From the NCBI RefSeq assembly GCF_901000735.1, contig NC_081543.1, forward strand, positions 23,207,515-23,271,514: a stretch of 64,000 nucleotides of DNA. Direction: 5' to 3'. Positions within the stretch are counted from its first letter, which is position 1. Every line of letters starts with the position of its first letter. Below are positions 58,232-64,000 of this stretch, piece after piece. Position numbers and translations under genes: made by a program. The notes beneath the pieces were generated by a model. The model saw only the letters and a program-made list of their open reading frames with translations, was not told the DNA's origin and did not search any database. This stretch comes from Corylus avellana (taxonomy: Eukaryota > Streptophyta > Magnoliopsida > Fagales > Betulaceae).

Positions 58232-59383
58232 TGATAAGTGCCAAATGTCGCATATTTGGGCCCCTTAACTTGTATTTGTTAAAACCTTAACTTTGTTATT
58301 TTCTGATTTTTTTTGGTTAGTTTTGGTGTTTTGCAGGTCATTGAGAGAAAATTGCGGTCTTTGGTGTGGAAATGTGTGAAGAAATTGAAGAAGTGAAGAA
58401 GAAGCATTCTCTGGAAGTGCGCTCGAGAGCAGGGAGACTGCGATCGAGCGCACTCGCGCAATCACCCGAACGTGCAGCGCCCAAGTGCTGCACTGCAGTA
58501 GCCCTGAAGACCCAAGTGCGCTCGAGCGCACCCCGAGTGCAATCGAGCGCACTTACGCTGACCTGGCAGTGCCGAAACCCTAGACTTTTATTATTTATAG
58601 CATATTTTTCTATTGTAAACACACATTGGGGAGCGCCGTTTAGAGCCTATTTTCGACCTAGAGTTGTTCTTGAGCATTCCGGATGTTTTCCTTTGTAAGT
58701 TTTATGTTTGTTATGATTTCAATTGATTTGATTATGTCTTTTGTTATCATGAGAGGCTAAAACCTTCAACTAAGGTTGAAGATGGAGCTTTGCCATTGAT
58801 TAGTTTTATGTTTTCATCTTTGTTCATCCAATTCTGACTTTAATGTAACGTATGTTCGTTTCAATTCAATTATATGACAAAATTATGTTTGATTGAGCCG
58901 AAGTTGGATATTCATTGTGTTTCATCTGACGAATACATTGCATCTTTTGATTTACTTTGGATATCCATTGTCTTTTGTGCAAAGCATGGATACATTAGAT
59001 CTTTTGAACTAAATTAGATATGCATTGTCTTTGGTCAAATGGATGGATTCATTGAATCTTTCAATAGGAACAATAAAACATGCATAGGGTTTAATTGTTT
59101 GTTGGATTTATGAACTAAAATATGAGAATATATGCTTTAATTTGCTGAGGTAGATTCTAAAAACCTTAGTACCTTTTTATCATTCCATTTAATTAGTTTT
59201 AACTTTAGTCTATTTTTATTTTGCACAACAAAAATTCCAAAATTCAAAACTAGGTAAAAATAGAATTAGTTTAGATAAAAATTGATTTTTGCAATACAAT
59301 TCTCTGTAGATCGACCTCGCACTTGCACACATTATATTGCACACGACTCGTGCGCTTGCAAGTATAATTAAATTTGAACATCA
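58232..59383 (+). repeat. Element B 3' LTR (uninterrupted)
   Basis: TGATAAGTGCC...GAACATCA. Contains the 16-nt palindrome GTGCGCTCGAGCGCAC (58516-58531) and several related words (58415-58555), plus GGATATCCATTGTC-type repeats (58905-59060). It preserves the empty target sites of A2 (58716-58720) and C (near 58759), which proves the nesting order. The right end is slightly uncertain (59380-59383). Confidence 0.88.
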
Positions 59384-59388
59384 GTAAG

Positions 59389-60900
59389 TTCCTGAAATTA
59401 AGAGAAAAATCCATTTGGGTGGCCTTTGAATATGAAAAGATCCAAAAGTTTTGTTTTTAAGTGTTGTGTTATACGGCATGGGAGCAGTGCGTGTGACTGA
59501 GGCGGAGGGCAACGACTCTAGGGAACGGAGAAAGACCAATTTGGGACATGGCTACGGGTTGAGTCCCCAGAAAGGAGATATGAGTTGTTGGGTGGTAGGT
59601 GGGACAGAAGCAAGAAGATGTAATGGGTCTAAAGTAGATAATTGGGTGGAACAATATATTGTACTGTAGCCCATTAATTGTAACCCATTAGGCCTAGCAG
59701 TTAGGCCCAAATAGTTAGGGCTGAGTCTATAAAACTCTTTAGATAATTGTAAAGGTATGAAAAGAAATATAGAGAAAACACTCGTTCCTTGGAGATTTGC
59801 TGGTCTCGAATTCAGCTATCCTTTTGGAGATCAGAACCTCTCTAAGGATAAATGGAATTGTATAGGAATGGCGTAGAACACGTCGAGAGGTTCTGATCTC
59901 CAAAAGGGTAGCTGAATTCGAGACCAGCAAATCTCCAAGGGAACGAGTCTTTTCTCCATATTTCTTTCATAGCTTTACAATTATCTAAAGAGTCTTTTAT
60001 AGACTCAGCCCTAACTATTTGGGCCTAACTATTGGGCCTAATGGGTTACAATTAATGGGCTACAATACAATATATTGTTCCACCCAATTATCTACTTTAG
60101 ACTCATTACAGAAGAAGGAACCCACATCGGAAGAGTCCAGCGTCAGAACAGGAGGTGATGGTGGGAGGGACAGAGACGAATCTAGTGTAAAACCTGGTGG
60201 CCGGAAGTCAACAAACCCAGGATCACCACCAAGTGGAGAGGAGGGTAATTTGGGAATCCACAAAAGGGGGGCGAAAACCTTTTATGGTAAGCAATGAAAT
60301 TGCGCTGAGGTTCATGGAAGGAAATAAGGACCATAATGATGCGATAATGGAGAGAATATCACGGCCAATAATATACTACCTCTGAAGGAAGTTATTGGAG
60401 ATGCTGGGCAATCCCATGATTTGGGGGATTCAAATTCGGGAGAGAGTAATGAGGAGCCGCACAAGGGGGATCTGCCAACATATATACGTGGGGCAATGGA
60501 ATCAAATCAAATAAAAAATGGTCTGGAATGTAATGGAAAGAAATAAGGGAGAGTTTCAAAAACATACAGGTCTGGGAGAAGTCCCATCAATGAGCTGTGG
60601 ACACATGGCAGTAAACAATGCACTTGACCGTAGCTCTCGCTCTAAGGTTGGTGGGCCAAGTCTGAAAGGATTCGTGCTACCAAAAAAGCCTTGGATCTAA
60701 AGTCGCAGTCTGGTGGGCCTTCTCTACAGGTAGGCGGGAAGAGAAGACGTTACGGGGAGGTGACGGATTGGGTTAACCTAGGGGTAAGGGGTGAGGCCCC
60801 TTTTCCTGGGAATGAAGAACAATCAGGCAGGAAATGTGCAAAAGCAGTGGAGAAGAAGAGTGGTGATGAGCACCTTATTCAGGCGAAGGCTGTGATGTAG
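59389..60900 (+). pseudogene. LINE ORF1, second part (zinc knuckle and C-terminal region)
   Basis: Resumes where 18347 stopped: FLKLREKSIWVAFEYEKIQK, then the CX2CX4HX4C-type knuckle region (FCFKC-like, CVIRHGSSAC), as in plant LINE ORF1 proteins. It is interrupted by the palindromic element 59619-60110, then continues as a hydrophilic Gly/Ser/Lys-rich tail to about 60900 with frame breaks. Confidence 0.8.
59619..60110. mobile_element. 492-bp near-perfect palindromic element in LINE ORF1
   Basis: Arms 59619-59842 and 59885-60110 are inverted copies with only small differences; the loop is 42 nt (59843-59884). The ends are TG...CA (TGTAATGGG / ACTCATTACA) and the flanking target duplication GAAGA is perfect (59614-59618, 60111-60115). 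The arms resemble LTRs (a TCTATAAAAC TATA-like box near 59728) placed head to head. No primer site or coding region. Confidence 0.85.
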
Positions 60901-60914
60901 CCCCGCCACTCACA

Positions 60915-60957
60915 ATGAGTATCTTGAGTTAGAATTGCCGAGGGCTTGGGAACTCTA
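60915..60957 (+). pseudogene. LINE ORF2, first codons of the endonuclease
   Basis: The ATG at 60915 starts MSILS-stop-NCRGLGNSR, the canonical N-terminus of plant LINE ORF2 (normally ILSWNCRGLGNPR; Trp is a stop here). It is cut after ~14 codons by D gag sequence. The next part of ORF2 is at 32778. Confidence 0.85.
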
Positions 60958-62500
60958 GACTGAGAACTGTGGCTGCTTTCAGCTGCTGATGACCCCCTGG
61001 ATTGGGTATTGTTTGGCCTGGAAATTCTCACTGCTTTCTTCCACTCAGCTTCTTTGCCATTTGCCCCATTTGCACTTCCAATCTTTGGATGGCTTGATCG
61101 GTCCTTGTCTTGAATTGTTTTTGATTAGTCATAAATTGCTATTGTGAAGTCACCAGGTTGTGTATCATACTTTCTAGTTGGTTCAACTTTGACTCTTGAG
61201 TTGGTTGGCTTGCTTGTTGGGAACACTTCTGCTGTCCTTGATTGTTGCTCCATGAGAAATTGGGATGGTTGCGCCACCCTGGATTGTAAGTGTTGGAGTA
61301 TGGATTGTTCTTGTGGGGATAATTATTTTGTCCCACATAATTCACCTCTTCTTGCTCCGCAAATGGAGATAAAGGACATGTCTCAGTAGTGTGATCTAAA
61401 TGGGAACATATAGCACATACCTGGACATGTGTGTCATGTTGAAGGGGTGAGATTTTCTGAGCAGTCATGGCTTTGTCAATCATATCTAACTTCTTTTCCA
61501 CAGCAGCCATCTAATTTGAAGATCCCTCATTAAAGTTCACTTCATACATGCCTTTGCTTTTTACTCATCGCCTTCCTCTAGAGCAGAATTGTTGAGAATG
61601 CTCAATTAGTGTTTCAAAAAGCTCCATGGCTTCCTCACTACTCTTTTCCATAAGTGCTCCTCCACAAGCTAAATCAACCATCCCTTTGTTCGTATCATCT
61701 AAACCTTCATAGAAAATTTGTACATGATCATCTTGAGGGATGTTGTGATGTGGGCACTTGAGTAGAAGTGAATTGAAGTGATCTCATGCCTCAAAGAAAA
61801 GATCTCCGTCTCTTTGTTGGAAAATTTGAAGTTCCCTTTTAAGTTGTCTTGTCTTTTGAGCTAGGAAAAACTTCTTTAGAAATTTGGTGGCTAATTTTTC
61901 CCAAGTATGGATAGAATTTGCAGGCAAAGAATTATATCATAATTTAGCATTATCTTTCAACGAGAAAGGAAAGACGACTAACCTAAGTCTCTCTGGAGTT
62001 AGGCCTTGGATGTGCTGCAACTTGCATAGGTCAAAGAATTCTTTAAGATGCAAGTTAGGATCCTCAGTAGCTGTGCCCCTGAAGTGAGTCAATGCATTAA
62101 GGATTTGAGGAGAAATATAATAGTTACCTTCCACCTCTAGTTGATATCCTATGCATGATGGTTGATTGAGGTTCTTTGGGACGAACGCTTGCTTCATCGG
62201 TCTCCGCACCAATGGTGGATTTGCCTCTAGTGGTCTTGGCACTATTGGTGGATTCTCTTGCAAATCTTCCATTTCAATTTCTTCCTCTTCTTCTTTGTCT
62301 CTAGGTCTTTGTCGAATTGTCCGCTCAATTTCAGGATCGAGTGGAATGATGGTTGAATCTTGAGATTGATGACCTTGCATCAATTGAATTGCCTCTTCAG
62401 TAAAAGCAGCTTCAGTGGTGCTTGTCTGGATGCTCCCTGGAAATGCGCTCGATTGCACTCGGCTGACGCTCGATCGCAATAACAGAATGCTAGTCCGCAA
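60958..62500 (-). pseudogene. gag: Element D gag
   Basis: From 62500: leader-derived residues, an acidic Glu-rich N-terminus, capsid domain (FRGTATEDPNLHLKEFFDLC, QGLTPERLRLVVFPFSLKDN, FLKKFFLAQKTRQLKRELQI), CPHHNI, zinc knuckle CAICSHLDHTTETC (61379-61420 region), NNPYSNTYNPGWRNHPNFSW, and the coiled-coil-like tail. It ends at KAATVL, where LINE ORF2 sequence abuts. Five or so stops. It complements the D protease-pol half at 36942-43555 without overlap. Confidence 0.87.
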
Positions 62501-62636
62501 ACCTAAAACAGAACAGAAAACAAAAAAGTTAAGAAAAACGGAAAATCTTTTTGATTTTTGATAAAAACAAAATTTAAAATTGAGAATTAAAATAACACAA
62601 CTAAAGGAAAATAATTCTCAACAAAATTCGCCGCAA

Positions 62637-62654
62637 TCCCCGGCAACGGCGCCA
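62637..62654 (-). other. Element D primer binding site (tRNA-Asp)
   Basis: TCCCCGGCAACGGCGCCA, identical to the tRNA-Asp 3' end, but separated from the LTR start by 27 nt instead of the usual 5-6. Confidence 0.9.
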
Positions 62655-62681
62655 AAACACATGATAAAGCTGAATTGGGAT
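62652..62681. other. LINE-derived 30 nt between primer site and D 5' LTR
   Basis: CCAAAACACATGATAAAGCT followed by GAATTGGGAT matches 36088-36117, where it is the LINE RNase H start (KHMIKLNWD) next to D's 3' LTR; one base differs. No other element here has extra sequence at this point. Confidence 0.85.
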
Positions 62682-64000
62682 TGTTATCACAAATATCTAC
62701 CTAAATTAATAGGCAAATAATTGGATGTTTTACCTGCAAGTGCATGAGGTCAACACAGTAGTATAGAGTGTAAGTATGAGGTCATTCCCACGAGGATTGC
62801 TCAATTTTGTCTAAAATTAAATTTTAAAGTAAAACAAAACAAAGATTGGATTTTGATTTGATGATAGTAATAAAAAAGGTAGGGCTTTGATATCCACCAC
62901 TAGTTATATTTAAATAACATATCAATATGCCAATGTTTTGATCATGTTATGTATATTTAATGTTTGTCAACCTAAGGGCATGGGTGTATACTCCTTAAAT
63001 TATAGATTTCCCCCTAAGCAACGAGTTAGGCATGGGTGTATACTCTAACTCTTTTCTTTCTTAAAGGATTTAGCATGGGTGTATACTAAGTTGTTCTTTA
63101 AGAAAGCATATATTTTACGGAAATTGACAAACACATGAGGCCTAGGGCATGGGTGTATACTCCTGGTTCCCCATGTTGATTAACCCAAGAACCTAGTGTG
63201 GATTTCTTTTGTTACTTTTATTAAACCCAGGACTCGGTCATCCAAATTGGTTTAACTAACTAGTCCATACCACATGCACATGTTGATCAAGTATACACAT
63301 ATGAGGAATTCATGAAAACAGGCATTAATCAAGTTAAATATCACAACATGATCATCACAAGGGCGCCAATATTGAATATTAACTAAACATAACTAGGGCT
63401 TCAATCTAGCCCTACTAAATAAATTAGTTACACATGAGTTTAATATTAAACATCTTCATAAAATAAAATAAAAGAAAGGAAAAGAATAAACCCGAAACTT
63501 GAACTTGAAGAGCTCCAATTTTTCTCCTTGGAAACTGTGTCTATTCTAGAGGCTTAAGGATCTATATATAGGCCTTTAAGAATACTCTAGAAACCCTAAA
63601 AATCGTAGGGTTTGAGCCCTAGTTCGCACAAAGTTACAAAACCCTAAAAGTTGCTCTTTCCATATTAAGGCTGGCTGCTGACTTGGCCTTCACACACGGG
63701 TGCGCTCGATCGCAGCCCATGTGCAATCGATCGCAAGTTTGCGATCGATCCTCTTGTACTGGCGCTCGATCGTGGGTGCCTTGCACATTATGGTCTTCGC
63801 CTGTAGTGCGCTCAATCGCAGCTCCCCTGCGATCGATCGCTCTACCAGAGCCTCCAAAATTCCCAAAATAGCTCTTCTATGCTCAAGACTTTCGAAATTG
63901 CTTCTTTTTCTTCTAATGACCTACAAAATCAAGGAAAACACATAAAAGAACTAAAATGGCCTAAATTAATCAAAATTAAAGGATTAACACATGTAAATTA
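62682..64000 (-). repeat. Element D 5' LTR (runs off the right edge)
   Basis: TGTTATCACAAATATC start. Complete compared with the deleted 3' LTR at 36118; holds four GCATGGGTGTATACT words (62978-63165) and a cluster of CGATCGATCGCA palindromes (63705-63845). The final ~40-50 bp and the target duplication lie beyond the window. Confidence 0.88.

Larger units (their letters stand above)
18348..59383 (+). mobile_element. Element B: Athila-like LTR retrotransposon, host of nested insertions
   Basis: 5' LTR in three pieces (18348-18847, 24760-24802, 52401-53010), interior 53011-58231, 3' LTR 58232-59383. The LTR starts TGAT(A/G)AGTGCC. The flanks GTAGG (18343-18347) and GTAAG (59384-59388) are a plausible target duplication with one mismatch, and LINE ORF1 continues across it. 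The interior carries gag, protease and the first part of RT, then jumps directly to the 3' non-coding block, so integrase and most of RT are deleted. It is the only Athila-like element here on the plus strand. Confidence 0.85.

Noticed and set aside
58034..58234. Short frame MFVGIIVVKPTRDFTRP, with a similar frame at 27776-27976 (-)
   Set aside because: Similarity reflects the conserved non-coding block; the frame is broken in LTR-1, so I do not call a gene.
36684..63945. Short frames rich in RSIA/RSSAL peptides (for example 43584-43799, 52039-52314, 58265-58698, 63683-63945)
   Set aside because: They are translations of the palindromic CGATCG/CTCGAG clusters inside LTRs and leaders; no protein similarity and no conserved frame.

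Overview
Plant nuclear DNA, almost certainly from a eudicot. The sequence shows plant gene structure with GT-AG introns, a group III WRKY gene, a nuclear gene for a predicted plastid membrane protein, and LTR retrotransposons primed by plant tRNA-Asp. The species cannot be named from sequence alone. Two 100-N gaps (858-957 and 13005-13104) mark it as a scaffold.

Layout. 1-857 is a near-identical second copy of 15661-16490. It carries the 5' part of the plastid-protein gene, its upstream flank and the left end of a MULE-like inverted-repeat element. 958-1572 is the end of a CACTA transposon with dense subterminal repeats. 1921-9652 is a complete but pol-less Athila-like Ty3/gypsy element (called LTR-1 here; minus orientation, TSD GTACG). 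9653-12340 is AT-rich intergenic DNA. The genic island is 12500-15830: a WRKY53/41-like gene (+) whose WRKY domain falls in the second gap, and a convergent three-exon DUF3593-like gene (-). 16279-17083 is an intact MULE-like foldback element.

From 17735 to the end the window is one nested transposon stack. A LINE (L1-type, +) is the oldest host. Element B (Athila-like, +) sits in LINE ORF1 (18348-59383). B's 5' LTR was hit twice: by pol-less element A2 (18848-24759) and by element C (24808-52400, TSD AAAAC). C's 3' LTR was then hit by pol-less element E (25468-32579), and the C/E junction was tandemly duplicated. The same C LTR also contains a 10.8-kb block (32778-43555) made of LINE ORF2 plus the 3' half of a fourth element, D. 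The matching remainder (LINE ORF1 end, ORF2 start, D gag, D 5' LTR) lies at 59389-64000, so the block looks cut out from 60957/60958 and pasted 28 kb away, or misassembled. A solo LTR of the A2 family (41051-42390, TSD ATAAT) interrupts D pol.

How the parts work together. C, D and B carry gag-protease-pol remnants, all with stops or deletions. LTR-1, A2 and E carry only gag-like genes, so they would depend on pol from C/D-like relatives. All share a tRNA-Asp primer site, a long conserved non-coding block before the 3' LTR (purine tract, short hairpin, PPT), and clusters of CGATCG/GCTCGAGC palindromes in the leader or LTR. These shared cis-sequences are the best candidate here for an undescribed system: a common packaging, dimerisation or priming code used by autonomous and parasitic elements. 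This is inference. No intact autonomous element is present.
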